64,000 nucleotides of DNA from Symbiodinium natans. Taxonomy: Eukaryota > Sar > Dinophyceae > Suessiales > Symbiodiniaceae. This document shows positions 51,130 through 61,300 of this stretch, piece after piece (the stretch's first letter is position 1; each line of letters starts with the position of its first letter). Made by a program: the position numbers and the translations under genes. The notes under the pieces are model-generated. The model searched no databases. It was not told where the DNA came from and saw only the letters and a list, made by a program, of their open reading frames with translations. The stretch is from the NCBI GenBank assembly GCA_905221605.1, contig CAJNDS010000557.1:1464579-1528578 (forward strand), given 5' to 3'.

Positions 51130-51443
51130 GGGTCACGCTTTCGTCACTGTGCAGAAAGTACCACCAAAAGGGTTTGTAGACCCTTTGTAGACCCAAAAAG
51201 AAGACCAAACGGCGTTACTTGTAAGTTGGTTTGTGAATGTGACTTGGTTGTGTGGCACTTTCTTTATGCTAGGAATTTTTGTCGTCAAGTCAGATAGTCC
51301 CTTCGTTTGACCCCGAAAGCCCGAAACCCCAAGTGATTAAGCACAGAATAATTTCCCCTGCACTCCAAATCCTGAAGCCCTACAACCCAAAAACCCTTAA
51401 CCCCTGAAAACAGCCCAAACCCCCAACACGCCACCGGTTGCAG

Positions 51444-51492
51444 GCAGATAGCGCGGCACACATCCCTAGTTGTGGAGGAGCGGCCCGGAACC
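51444..51492 (+). CDS. RCC1-repeat gene, candidate exon
   Basis: Acceptor caccggttgcag, then QIARHTSLVVEERPGT. Matches the RCC1 element QIA..HT.LV..E.G. High GC3 compared with the alternative frame ADSAAHIP. It lacks the usual C-G pair of the element. Confidence 0.6.
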
Positions 51493-51499
51493 CTTCACC

Positions 51500-51640
51500 C
51501 CCCGCCCCAAGCCCCCAAGGCCTCAAGCCCCCAACCCCAAGACCCAAACGCCCAAAACCCCAAAACCCCAAGACCCCAAACCCCCAAACCCCCAAACCCC
51601 AAAACCTAAACCCGCAAACCCCCAAGCCCCAAAGCCCCGA
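51500..51640 (-). repeat. CCCCAAA/CCCCCAAA array, degenerate
   Basis: C-rich repeat. Overlapping frames on both strands (NPKTPNPQ, GVWGFG) are artefacts. Confidence 0.85.
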
Positions 51641-52280
51641 ATGGATCCTGGATCTTGAGGGGTCCAGGATTTGAGCCTTTCTTGAGGCTGACAAAGGTTG
51701 GATCGCAGCGCATGAACGAAACACGGACCTAGCAAGGCGTCCCCCACAAGGCTTGCTTGAGACCATGTTGGGGCCTGAGCTGGGATTTTGTGGGAACGAG
51801 AGACCCTGTCAGCACAGGCTCTCGTGGCTTTAGGGATGTTGGGGTTTAGGGTTTAGGGTTTAGGGTTTACCATTAGTTTCCATGAGTCGGTTTCATGCTT
51901 GGTCCTTGTCCTCGGTTGTTACCGTATAACCTTCGAACCCGGCACCTGCCAGTCAAAGCCCTGATCAGGATTTGGGGAGGGTTGAGGGCTGAGGGTTTAG
52001 GGCTTAGGGTTTAGGGTTTAGGGTTTAGGGTTTGATTCAGGGTGCAGGGTTCGAGGTTTAATGTTCAGGGTTTAGAGTTTAGGGTTTAGGGTTTAGAATG
52101 TTGGGCTTTCTTTGGTGGTTGCTATTGCTGTATTTCTAGAAACCTTCCCAGAAACCACCTTGCTGTGTATTCCTAAAAACCACCTACAGGCCCATGATAA
52201 AGGTACATAAAGTACACTTCCCACTTGGCCCATGACAGAGATGCGTTACACAAAACATATCACCCCCAATCTTTAAACTC

Positions 52281-52375
52281 CTAAGCCAACCCTAAACCCC
52301 AAACCCTAAACCCCAAACCCTAAACCCTAAACCCTAAACCCCAAACCCTAAACCCTCAACCCTAAACCCCCAAAC
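52281..52375 (-). repeat. CCCTAAA/CCCCAAA array
   Basis: Upstream flank of the RCC1 exon at 52408. Confidence 0.95.
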
Positions 52376-52407
52376 GAGATCCGCCCCCAAATCCCGGAGC
52401 CGCGAAG

Positions 52408-52440
52408 GACCTCAGGGGCCAGTTTCCTGTGCAGATCGAG
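52408..52440 (+). CDS. RCC1-repeat gene exon
   Basis: Acceptor gccgcgaag, then exactly 11 codons DLRGQFPVQIE and a GTGCGA donor. Joined in phase 0 to 52643 it gives FPVQIE-AAGVASFVIG, the P..V..IAAG..S..I core of an RCC1 repeat. Protein continuity over the junction supports both edges. Confidence 0.8.
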
Positions 52441-52642
52441 GTGCGAAAATTAGGGGGGTTTAGGGTTTTGGGTTTCGGGTTTCGGGCTTAGGGTTAAGGG
52501 TTCAGGTTTTAGGGTTAAGGGTTTAGGGTTTAAGATTCAGGGTTTAAGGTTTGGGTTAAGGGTTAAGGGTTTAGGGTTTAAGATTTAGGGTTAATCCCTA
52601 AACCCAGTAAACCCTAAACCCTAAGCCCTCTATCTCTGGAAG
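52441..52642 (+). other. Inferred intron with inverted telomere-like arrays
   Basis: GT...AG intron of 202 bases. Its first part is TTTAGGG-type (about 52455-52588), then it switches abruptly, around TTTAGGGTTAATCCCTAAA, to CCCTAAA-type (to about 52625). The transcript could fold as a hairpin that brings the splice sites together. Confidence 0.7.
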
Positions 52643-52684
52643 GCTGCCGGCGTGGCGTCCTTCGTCATCGGTTCTGCCGGGCAG
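52643..52684 (+). CDS. RCC1-repeat gene exon
   Basis: Acceptor tctctggaag, then 14 codons AAGVASFVIGSAGQ, ending CAG before GCTGGC (GC donor). Joins in phase 0 to 53162 to give SAGQ-VWAFGSN, the G.VYAWGSN element. If read through, the frame stops at 52706, so the GC donor is needed for the join. Confidence 0.8.
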
Positions 52685-53039
52685 GCTGGCAAGCCCATGA
52701 GCCCGTAGTGGAGGGTTTCGGGTTTTGGGTGACCCTCCCAGAGAAGCCTAAACCCTGAACCCGAAGACTCGCCTCAACTCTACCCTAAACCCTAAACCCT
52801 AAACCCTAAACCCTAAACCCTAAACCGCCTCAACCGCACTCAAGCCATCCTCCTCTATACCTCCAATAAACCCCGAGCCGACCAGGGACCTTTTTCTATA
52901 CCAAAAACGTCCTCAAGCATACCTTTTCTGGGTAGGTTTACTAAGAGTCCTGGGAGCGTTTTAGAGCAACAACCTACAACAAAGCAGGTTGACCCTGGGC
53001 TTCAAAGCCTCCTACCCGAAGTCTAAAGAGGGCTCAAGG

Positions 53040-53112
53040 CTCTAAACCCTAAACCCTAAACCCTAAACCCTAAACCCTAAACCCTAAACCCTAAACCCTA
53101 AACCCTAAACCC
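53040..53112 (-). repeat. CCCTAAA array
   Basis: Ten perfect units upstream of the exon at 53162. Confidence 0.97.
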
Positions 53113-53161
53113 GGGTGGCCCGAAACCCTCGAAACCCTACGCCCGAAACCCTCGTCCGGAG

Positions 53162-53212
53162 GTTTGGGCCTTTGGCTCCAACCGAAGTATGGAACTGGGC
53201 AGCCGCAAGGAG
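53162..53212 (+). CDS. RCC1-repeat gene exon
   Basis: Acceptor cgtccggag, then 17 codons VWAFGSNRSMELGSRKE, ending GAG before GCCCAA (GC donor). Matches V.AWGSN..GQLG with M-E for G-Q. Downstream flank is C-rich, an exception. Confidence 0.85.
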
Positions 53213-53845
53213 GCCCAAACCCTAAACCCTCAACCCTCAACCCTCAACCCTAAACCCTAAACCCTAAACCCTAAACCCTAACCCCAAACCCTACACCCTA
53301 GTCCCGAACCTGTTTCGGGACTTTTGAGGACTGAGGGCTTCGGGTTTTAGGCTTTCATATAGGTTCTGTTATATTGGAACCGAACATAGTAAATATTAGA
53401 ACATATATATATATATATATGTATCCATATGTATATATGAGTCTTTTGAATGGGCTTTATCAAGTGTTTGCGTGTGTTTGGGGTCATCACGTTTCGCCAG
53501 GAGTTCGAGGATTTAGAGCTCTACAGGGTTTAGGGCTTACGGTGTGTTTAGGGCTTCGATAGGAGTTGTTTCGGGTTGAGGGTTCAGCAGGCGCAGGACT
53601 GCGGGGGCCGAGGCTTGCTTGTTATGATTGCAAGAGGCTTAGGGCTTAGGGGTTAGGGTTTCGGAGTTTGCAGGCGCTCCCTTGCGAAAAGAGGGGGGAA
53701 GGGGAGGGCTTCGGGTCTTCAAGTTTGTTTTGGCTTGCTTTGAGGCTTTTGGGCCTAGAAGGTTCAGCCTAAACCCTAAACCCCCTAAACCCCCTAAACC
53801 CCCTAAACCCTAAACCCTAAACCCCTTCGAACCTGGACAGCAGAG

Positions 53846-53890
53846 GTGGCCCAGATCTGCAGTGCCCAGCGCATGAAGCTGCTTGGCTGG
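53846..53890 (+). CDS. RCC1-repeat gene exon
   Basis: Acceptor cagcagag, then 15 codons VAQICSAQRMKLLGW, ending before GTTTTAGGG. Fits V.QIACG..H..LL, following SRKE of the previous exon in phase 0. C array upstream and G array downstream. The donor might also be GC one codon earlier. Confidence 0.65.
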
Positions 53891-53950
53891 GTTTTAGGGT
53901 TTAGGGTTTAGGGTTGAGGGTTTAGGGTTTAGGGTTTAGGGTTTCAGGGG
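53891..53950 (+). repeat. TTTAGGG array abutting an RCC1 exon
   Basis: Starts as GTTTTAGGG at the exon edge, so the repeat would supply the GT donor. Confidence 0.95.
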
Positions 53951-54254
53951 GTTGAGGCGTCTTCGGGGCTTAGGGCTTAACCCCATAGCCCTAAACCCTA
54001 TGAACCCTAATCCCTGCAAACCCCAAACCCTAAACCCTACTTTGCCTACAAACCCTAAATCCTATAGACCCTCAAACCCTATTATGAACCCTAAGCCCTG
54101 TAAAATCCTGAACTTTCACACCCTGAACCGTCTATTTTGGGAGTTACGGCGGGCTCTGGGAGAATCCTCTAGTTGAAGGTTTGAATATTAGGGTTCGGGG
54201 TTTAGGGTTTAGGGTTTAGGGTTTAGGGTTTCACCAAGAGCTTGGAGCTCCAAG

Positions 54255-54299
54255 ATGACAGCTTGGGAGTATGTCTACACATGGCCCCTGTTGCAGCGG
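54255..54299 (+). CDS. RCC1-repeat gene, tentative exon
   Basis: Acceptor agctccaag, then 15 codons MTAWEYVYTWPLLQR, ending before GTGGGG. EYVYTW resembles the G.VY.WG element. A second frame (SLELQDDSLGVCLHMAP) is also open. Flanks are G-rich on both sides. Confidence 0.45.
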
Positions 54300-54602
54300 G
54301 TGGGGGGTTAGGGTTTAGGGTTTAGGGTTTCGGGTTTGGGGTTTGGGGTTCAGGGTTTAGGGTTTAGGGCTAGAGGAGTTGAGATGCCGGGTCCTACCAA
54401 CCGTAAAACCCTGCACGCTTTAATCCGTTAACCCGAAAAAGGAACTCCCATGGCCATGCGGTTTTGAAGAATGTCGGGTATAGAGGGGCTCACAGGGCTT
54501 GGCACCTGGGGTTCGGGAAAAAAGGGTTTAGGGTTTAGGAATTTTAGCATTTAGGGTTTAGGGCTTAGGGTTTAGGATTTAGGGCTCCTCTGAAGCCTCC
54601 AG

Positions 54603-54641
54603 CGTCAGGAGCGTCCGTGGTGTCCATGCAGTACAGGCGCG
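54603..54641 (+). CDS. Tentative micro-exon
   Basis: Acceptor agcctccag, then SGASVVSMQYRR, ending before GTATAA. Position is within the RCC1 gene but no RCC1 element is evident. Confidence 0.35.
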
Positions 54642-55062
54642 GTATAAACCCTAAACCCAAAACCCCAACCCTAAACCCTAAACCCTAAACCCTAAACCCT
54701 AAACCCCTGTTTTCCGAATCTTCGTGGAGTGCGGGGCGCGAGGTGCTAGGGTCAAAGGTTTGCGTGAGACCTTTGAGTGATGTTAGGTTCAGGATGTAGC
54801 GCTGGGGTTTGCAAGGTAAGGGCCTTTAAGAGCAGGCTACAAAGGGTTTCGGGTCTGGAGAGGTATGGTCCCTTTTTGGGTCCTGATTATACAGGTGCCG
54901 TGCTATATATAGGACCCAACAAAGCGATCTAATCTAGAGCCCTAAACCAGAAACCCCATAAGTACCCTAGACCCGAAAGTAGAGAACCCTAAGCCCTCAA
55001 CCCTAACCCCCATACCCTAAACCCTAAACCCTAAACCTTAAACCCTCTCATGTTGATGTCAG

Positions 55063-55125
55063 GTCGCATCCGCAAACTCCACCTCGGGACAGTCGCACAC
55101 CCTGGTCCTGGGAGCCAACGGCGAG
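55063..55125 (+). CDS. RCC1-repeat gene exon
   Basis: Acceptor ttgatgtcag, then exactly 21 codons VASANSTSGQSHTLVLGANG and E, ending GAG before GCCCAG (GC donor). GQSHTLVLGANGE is a clear V..A.G.SHTL.L..NGE element. It joins in phase 0 to the exon at 56412 to give NGE-VHTCGA. C array upstream, G array downstream. Confidence 0.85.
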
Positions 55126-55149
55126 GCCCAGAGGGTTCATTCTTGTGCT

Positions 55150-55270
55150 TGTTTAGGGTTTAGGGTTTAGGGTTTAGGATGTAGGGTTTAGGGTTTAGGG
55201 TTTAGGGTTTTGGGTTTAGGGTTTAGGGTTTAGGGTTTAGGTTCAGGGTTCAGGGTTTAGGGTTTAGGGC
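55150..55270 (+). repeat. TTTAGGG array
   Basis: G-rich array near the start of the inferred intron 55126-56411. Confidence 0.95.
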
Positions 55271-55575
55271 TATTCTTGGGTCACATTCGAGGTTTACAAC
55301 CTGCCGTGCTCTAGTTCCTGTGGGTTGGCGGGTTACAATTCGCCCTCACATCAGCCCTAGCCCTACAGCGCCCGAATTCTGGCCCTAAACCCTAAACCCT
55401 AAGCCCTAAACCCTAAACCCCAAACCCTAAACCCTAAACCTTAATCCAGCTGCTTAGGGGAGCGTGAGGCTGGATTGCAACCCTGTTCCTTAACTCCTTT
55501 CACCATCAAAGCCCTAGACCTCTGAACTTCGAACCGTGGGCGCGTGGAAGTACTAGGACTAGGACAACTCTCTCA

Positions 55576-55644
55576 CCCTAAACCCTAAACCCTAAACCCT
55601 AAACCCTAAACCCTAAACCCTAAACCCTAAACCCTAAACCCTAA
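55576..55644 (-). repeat. CCCTAAA array
   Basis: Ten perfect units inside the same inferred intron. Confidence 0.97.
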
Positions 55645-55735
55645 TTGACTTGAAGAGGCGTTGCCTCTCGAGGCAGGAGTTACGCGTAGTTTCCCTTCGC
55701 GGTCCGCGCAACATCCACTCAGAGGCTGACCCCAG

Positions 55736-55780
55736 CGAGGCTGTTTAAAAGCCCGCGACATCTACGAGCTCTACATCGAG
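55736..55780 (+). CDS. Doubtful exon inside an inferred RCC1 intron
   Basis: Acceptor gctgaccccag, 15 codons RGCLKARDIYELYIE, donor GTGAGG. Splice sites are good and GC3 is high, but the RCC1 exons at 55063 and 56412 join seamlessly without it. It may be an alternative exon, belong to another transcript, or be chance. Confidence 0.35.
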
Positions 55781-55953
55781 GTGAGGGCTCTTCTTTTTCG
55801 TCGCACTTCACTACAATCACGTATTGGTTCCTGTACGCTGTGGCTCGCCACCGTCCTAGGACAAAATATTGGTTGTCAGTGCATGCGATTTGGTGGTTCT
55901 GTTCTTCCTTCCCCAGTTTTCCTGACTTTTTTGTTTGGGCAAGACGAGAAGAG

Positions 55954-56121
55954 TTCAAGAATCAGCCAGAAGAGATTGCATACCAGGGCAAGAACCCTGT
56001 TACGGGGGCCCTTATCGGGCTGGATCTGTCCGAGCCATCGAGCCCTAAAGGACGCGAGCAAAGTCTTGTCAGGGCACCACTCCAGATCAGTTCTGGCAAG
56101 GCACGCCGTACCCTCGCCCCT
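55954..56121 (+). CDS. Doubtful long exon inside an inferred RCC1 intron
   Basis: A 56-codon open frame, FKNQPEEIAYQGKNPVTGAL then IGLDLSEPSSPKGREQ, up to a TAG formed at a repeat edge. Composition looks protein-like, with no domain recognised. Same conflict with the RCC1 join as 55736-55780. Confidence 0.35.
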
Positions 56122-56411
56122 TAGGGTTTAGGGGGCTTATTGGGTGCTGGTCTAGGGCTTAAAGGCATGTTAAGAGGGTATTCGCCAGGTCGTTATGGTC
56201 TTAAGACTGGCTAGTGAATGCTTGGACTTGAGATGCTGTACCCTAAGCCCTAAAAACCCTAGACCCTAAACCCTAAACCCTAGACGCGGAGTTTCGGGCA
56301 TACTTAAGTAGGGTCTAGGGCTTAGGGAATCTTCGGAGTTTTTTTTCAGGCTTTTGGGTTGGAGGTTGCAAGGGTTTGGGGTTTAGCCCCCTAAACTCGC
56401 TTCATTGGGAG

Positions 56412-56490
56412 GTCCACACCTGCGGGGCCTCGTCGTCGGGCGCCTTAGGCCACGGCCCGGACGCCAGGAGCCCAGTTTTGGCCATCCTCA
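56412..56490 (+). CDS. RCC1-repeat gene exon
   Basis: Acceptor cattgggag, then VHTCGASSSGALGHGPDARS and PVLAIL. CGASSSGALGHG is an RCC1 WG.N..GQLGHG element with C for W, followed by the usual P..V. The 3' edge is not resolved (a TAA lies at 56496). Confidence 0.85.
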
Positions 56491-57246
56491 CCCCCTAAAC
56501 GGGTTTAGGGTTTAGGGTTTACTGTAAGGTTTAGGGTTCAGGGTTTAGGGTTTAGGACCTTCACCCCAAACCTTGAACCCTAAACCCCAACCCCTTTTCT
56601 GGTTAGGCCCTGGTTAGGCTGTTGTAGGGTCTTAGATGGGGTTTGGGGTGTAGGTGGGGGGGGGGGCCTTGTTTGGGGCTTCTTTGGGGCTGAGGCGCTT
56701 TCTTGGTGTGTGTCTTAGGTTGAGGAGTTTGGGGTTGAGGGTTCAGAGTGTAGGGTTCAGGTGTAGAGTTTGGGGCCTGGGGTTTGGGTGTTTGCAGGCG
56801 AAGGTTTTGTTGTTCGGTTCTCTTCAAAGTTTAGAATTCATAGGGTTCGCACGATCTTGCCGAAATCTCTTGGGGTTTTATGGGCCCCGATTCCCGATAC
56901 ACTCGAAAACCTAGAGAAGCCATCCCACAAGCCGTAAGCTCTAAACTCTGCAAACCCAGACCATACCCTAGAGCCCCTGAACCTTCATTAAATGAGCCAG
57001 AGACCGCAACAACACTGGCTTGAATGGAAAACCCGAAGCAAGCCCCCAACCCTGAACAACTCCACAGGCCTGCCAACTAAACTCCCCCCCCCCCCCCCCC
57101 ATCCAAAAAAAGAAGACATAAATAAAACCTGAACAACCTACAGGCCTAATCCCAAGAACTGAAACCCCTAAACCCTGAACCAAAAAACTCTGTAAACCCC
57201 AAACCCGAAACCCTAAACCCTAAACCCCAAACCCTAAACCCTAAAC

Positions 57247-57262
57247 CCCCCCCCCCCCCCCC
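57247..57262. repeat. Poly-C run
   Basis: C homopolymer at the end of a CCCTAAA array, just before the exon at 57284. Another C run lies at about 57086-57100. Confidence 0.9.
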
Positions 57263-57283
57263 ACTGAGTGAAAAATCTTTGAG

Positions 57284-57335
57284 GTGCGCCAGTCGGCGCC
57301 TCTCCTCCTGCCGACCTGGCATTGTTATAGCCAGG
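57284..57335 (+). CDS. RCC1-repeat gene, tentative exon
   Basis: Acceptor aaatctttgag, then VRQSAPLLLPTWHCYSQG. It lies where the inter-strand loop between GHG...SPV and VKLVAAG is expected. No RCC1 hallmark of its own. Confidence 0.45.
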
Positions 57336-57822
57336 GCTACTTGGGGTTGCTTTGGGTTTAGGGTTTAGTGTTTAGGGTTTAGGGTTTGGGGTTTGGGGTT
57401 TGGGGTTTGGGGTTTAGGGTTTAGGTTACTTCGCCAAAGGATGAACTTTGAACTTTTTCGGTTTCCTCATTATTTAGCAGTAGGACTACAGTAACCCTAA
57501 ACCCTAAGCCCTAAATTGGAGAAGTGGCTGTGTGGAGTCTGGGAGAAAAAAGGTTTATAGGGCTTAGAGCGAACAGGCATTTAAAGGGCTTTTGGGTTGT
57601 TGAGGGCCCCCCAGGGCGTTGAAGGGTCCTACAGCCCTCAAGTAAAGCCTCACTAAATGCCTGCTTAAGCCTAAATTCTCAAGCCTAGACTACCTCAAAC
57701 CCCAAAACCCAAAACCCCAAACCTCAAACCCCAAACCCCAAACCCCAAACCCTAAATCCTAAACTCCTAAACCCTACATAAACCCTAAACCCCCACCGGG
57801 AGCCAGGCGGTTCTCCTCGCAG

Positions 57823-57854
57823 GTGCCAGTGAAGCTGGTCGCCGCCGGTGCAAG
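57823..57854 (+). CDS. RCC1-repeat gene exon
   Basis: Acceptor ttctcctcgcag, then VPVKLVAAGA plus two bases, ending AG before GCGAGT (GC donor). Joined to 58591 it reads VAAGA-R-HSLLLTDTG, a perfect RCC1 core across the junction. The alternative donor at 57865 would break the repeat. Confidence 0.85.
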
Positions 57855-57869
57855 GCGAGTTCAGGTTTT

Positions 57870-57990
57870 GGGTTTTGGGGATTGGGGGGTTTAGGAATTG
57901 GGGGGTTGGGGGCTGTAGGGTTTAGGGTTTAGGGTTTAGGGTGTAGGGTTTACGGCTTCGGGTTTAGGGTTCAGGCTTCAGGTTTCTTCT
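57870..57990 (+). repeat. TTTAGGG/TTTTGGG array, degenerate
   Basis: G-rich start of the intron 57855-58590. Confidence 0.85.
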
Positions 57991-58071
57991 TTAAAGGGTT
58001 CTGAAGTATTGGCCCTTGTGTTTTCGAAGCAACATGAGGGCATATAAGGGATGAAGGGACCATGCAACTAC
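57989..58071. repeat. Dispersed repeat family F, copy 2
   Basis: AAAGGGTTCTGAAGTATTGG and then AGGGACCATGCAACTA, shared with 31361-31430 with one part inverted. Confidence 0.6.
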
Positions 58072-58590
58072 TCTCAGATTTGACCTCCGGGGCCTATGGA
58101 GGGGCGTTAGGCTTCAGAGTCTTGTGAGGGCTTCGGTTCTACACAGCTCAGGAGTTGAGCCCGCCCTAAACCCAAAAAGCTAGAATACCAATAACATTTT
58201 CCTTGTGGCCCCTACATGATTCTACTATATACTAACTACCCCTAAAAGCCTAAAACCTATTCGAATTATTAAGGCCCCGATATTACGCCAACGGGATAAG
58301 TGCGCGGTTCTATAAATCATGCTTCCTGCTTGGGGGTGACGATGAAAACAGCGCTCGCTCTCTGGGGTAACCGAAAGGACAAGGAACCATACTGTCGAGA
58401 ACCCAGAGCTGAGCTGGAGGGGCCTCCAACCTTTTTTTGGCGAAAAGTTGTTCTGTCTGTTTGATGATTTTGTCGTGTATAATTACTGCCCTGACTCTTC
58501 AAAACAAAATTGGGGGAAGGCGTTAAGATGGGTTTGCTTTGGGTGTCGGGTTTCGTCAATCCTCTGGTAGCCCCACTGAGACCACCTGAG

Positions 58591-58644
58591 GCATAGCCTC
58601 CTTCTCACGGACACCGGCCGCCTCTATGCCATGGGTGATAACAC
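58591..58644 (+). CDS. RCC1-repeat gene exon
   Basis: Acceptor gaccacctgag, then HSLLLTDTGRLYAMGDN plus AC, ending before GCCAGG (GC donor). LLTDTGRLYAMGDN is the classical HT.ALT..G.LYAWG.N segment with M for W. Joined to 59446 it gives GDNT-HGQLGLES. Confidence 0.9.
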
Positions 58645-59289
58645 GCCAGGGTCTCACCGAAGTTCCGCCATCCGACCCCAAATCAGCCTAAATCCCTTAG
58701 CCATAAACCCTCGAAACCGTGACATCGGAACCGTGCCACCCTCCCAGCCCGCTGCAGCCCCGAAACGCGCCCTCCCCCCCCCCCCCCCCCCGTCCCCCGC
58801 CACCCACTTGCCGTCACGTCATGATTAAGCAGCATCGGGCCCTTTTTTGTCTTGCCTACGAGGTCAAGGTTGCAACGTTTTAAAGTTTAGGGGTTTCAGG
58901 ATTGAAGCTTTAGGGTCTTGTGGGTTTAGGGTTGAGACTGTGAGGTCTTCTTGGCGTGCTTTTTGGGCTTCCCCGGCGCCTTCGTGGGTTGAGGAGGTTT
59001 GCAATTGCTACTAGCATTATCAGAGTAATAAGAAGTAGCTCCCGAAACTACCCAACAAAACCACTACACACCTAGATCCCTCAAAGCCCTAACCCTAAAC
59101 CCCAAAACCCCAAACCCTAAACCCTGAACCCTCAGCCCTAAACCCTGAAGCCTAAGTCCTCAACCGCAACGTCGCAAAAACCTAAACTTGACAGCCCGGT
59201 GAAGCCTCTGGGCACCCTAAACCCGACTCTCAGAGCCCCAAACCCGAGAATCCCAAAGCAGCCTAAACCCTTAGAATGCCCGAGCGCGG

Positions 59290-59420
59290 CTCAGGGTTTA
59301 GGAGGTTTTAGGGGGTCTAGAAGGTTTAGAAGGTTTAGAGGGTTTAGAGGGTTTAGAGGGTTTAGTTAGAGGGTTTGGAGGGTTTAGAGGGTTAGAGGGT
59401 TTAGAGGGTTTAGCACTGAA
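59290..59420 (+). repeat. TTTAGAGGG variant array
   Basis: About ten units of GGTTTAGAG(G), a locally amplified variant upstream of the exon at 59446. Confidence 0.9.
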
Positions 59421-59445
59421 AGAACCCTAAACTGAAAGTCCCAAG

Positions 59446-59500
59446 GCATGGACAGCTTGGTCTCGAGTCCAAGCACTCCGCCTACGTCGACGCGCTTGGG
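59446..59500 (+). CDS. RCC1-repeat gene exon
   Basis: Acceptor agtcccaag, then HGQLGLESKHSAYVDALGP. GQLGLES completes the RCC1 element begun at 58591. The 3' edge is unresolved; a GC donor after GTCGAC would let it join in phase 0 to 60411. Confidence 0.8.
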
Positions 59501-60410
59501 CCTTGGATGGTGGCATTGGGCTGTCTTTCGCGTTTCTTACCCTAAACCCTGAACCCTAAGCCCTAAACCCTGAGCCCTGAGCCCTGAACCCTGAACCCTA
59601 AACTAAACCCTAAACAGAAATTACGGTTGGAAGGGTTTAAGAGTCCCTGCCTAGGCCGCCAAAGTTGGAAGATAACTGAGCCAGCAAGGACTCTGAACCC
59701 CTAAACCCCTGAAGCCTTCGAGCGTCACCCCCTCCGTAATTATTCCGACCCCCAAGCAGCCCCTCCCCAAAATCCCCCGAAGCACCCAAAGCTTGATAGG
59801 CCCCGCGCTGTGGAGGGACCACTGGGCGATGAGGAGGCGGGGATTTTGCCTACACCTTGAACTCCCAACACCGACAACCTTTTGAACCATCTCAAGCCCT
59901 AAACCCTATAAACCTTAAACCCTAAACCCTAAACCTAGACCATCCCAACACCTGAAACCCCAATTCATCCCAAGTCCGGGTTTCGGGTGCCAGGAGTTTT
60001 CTGAGGTTTCGACATTCAGGGCTTGGGGGGGTCTCGAGGAAGAGGGCTGACGGTTTAGGGTTTAGGGTTTAGGGTTGGGCTTTAGGGTTTAGGGTTTTGG
60101 GTTGGAGGAGTAGCAAAACCTTTCCCCCCAACAGACGCTTTCTGTACAAAGAGCTACGACCCTAAGCCCTAAATACACCCTAAACCCTAACCCCTAAATC
60201 CTAAACCGCCACCTACAGGCCCATCAACCCTATAAACCTTGAACTCCCTGAACCCTTTTTCCCCTAAACCCAAACTCGAAACCCTGAACCCTAAACCCTA
60301 AGCCCTAAGCCCCTAAACCCTAACCCCTAAACTCTAAACTCGAAACTCTAAACTCTAAACCCTAATCTATTTCCCTAAACTGGAATCCCTAAGCCCTAAG
60401 CCTTAAGCAG

Positions 60411-60464
60411 GTGCAAGTGAAGTTGATCGCAGCTGGCGACAGCTTTACCATGGCAGTCACCCAG
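60411..60464 (+). CDS. RCC1-repeat gene exon
   Basis: Acceptor gccttaagcag, then 18 codons VQVKLIAAGDSFTMAVTQ, ending CAG before GACTGG (GA donor). IAAGDSFTMAV matches IAAG..HT.AL. Joined in phase 0 to 60841 it reads AVTQ-EDKLYAWGAN. Without a GA donor the frame runs on DWHMES and stops. Confidence 0.85.
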
Positions 60465-60505
60465 GACTGGCACATGGAATCCTAAATCAGGCTTGGGAGG
60501 CATAG

Positions 60506-60563
60506 GGTTTAGGGTTTAGGGTTTAGGGTTTAGGGTTTAGGGTTTAGGGTTTAGGGTTTAGGG
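60506..60563 (+). repeat. TTTAGGG array
   Basis: Eight perfect units in the intron after the exon at 60411. Confidence 0.97.
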
Positions 60564-60840
60564 AGGCTTAGGCGGTTTGAGGCTTAGGAGGTTTAGGAGC
60601 TATAGGGGGGTTTCGGAGACTTAGGAGGTTTAGAAGGGCTTGGGGTTGAGGCACGGGTCCCTGGCTCAAAGCGACGTAGGAGATCTTCAGCCCTGCGCAA
60701 TCCTTCAAAATATTCGCCCTGTGGTCCTCTCCCGCCCAGCCCAGATCAATAGGTCCGTTTACTTTCCACACATGGCACTGCAGCTTTTGTGGCGCCTCAA
60801 ATCCGACCAACCCCATCAAAAGACCGACTCGCCTTCGCAG

Positions 60841-60904
60841 GAGGACAAACTGTATGCTTGGGGCGCCAACGCGAACGGTCAACTTGGGCTGGGGACCCTG
60901 ACGG
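60841..60904 (+). CDS. RCC1-repeat gene exon, best match
   Basis: Acceptor ctcgccttcgcag, then EDKLYAWGANANGQLGLGTL and T plus one base, ending before GAATTG (GA donor). LYAWGANANGQLGLG matches the RCC1 signature exactly. The longer ATG-led frame at 60640-60963 includes intron on both sides. Confidence 0.95.
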
Positions 60905-61300
60905 GAATTGGATCGGCTGGAGGATTGGTTGACCTGTTCGGCAGGACGTATCTTTCGAGTTAGATTACCCAAGCCCACGAGCCCGAAACTCTCACCTGGG
61001 TGCTTCTTGACTACGAAAGGGGAAACCCTAAGCGCTCAACCCCAAACCCTAAACCCTAAACCCTGATGATCCAAGCGCCCTTGAAATCTCTTTAAGGGAG
61101 CTCTGAGCATTGGAGAACTGTAGACTCCTACTCGGGCTTAATGTTTTAAATGTGGCGTACATGGGGTTTGCATCGGGCTCATCTAGGGTTTGGGTTTGTG
61201 GTTTAGGGTTTAGGGCTTAGGGCTTAGGGTTTCGGGTTTAGGCCCCAACTCCCTCCTCCAATTTTTTCCGGCGGTGCGCCAAGGCTTGGGAAGCTACAAG

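Noticed and set aside
51380-51766. 128-codon minus-strand ORF
   Set aside because: Mostly GVWGFG-type translation of a CCCCAAA array. The RCC1-like exon in this interval is on the plus strand.
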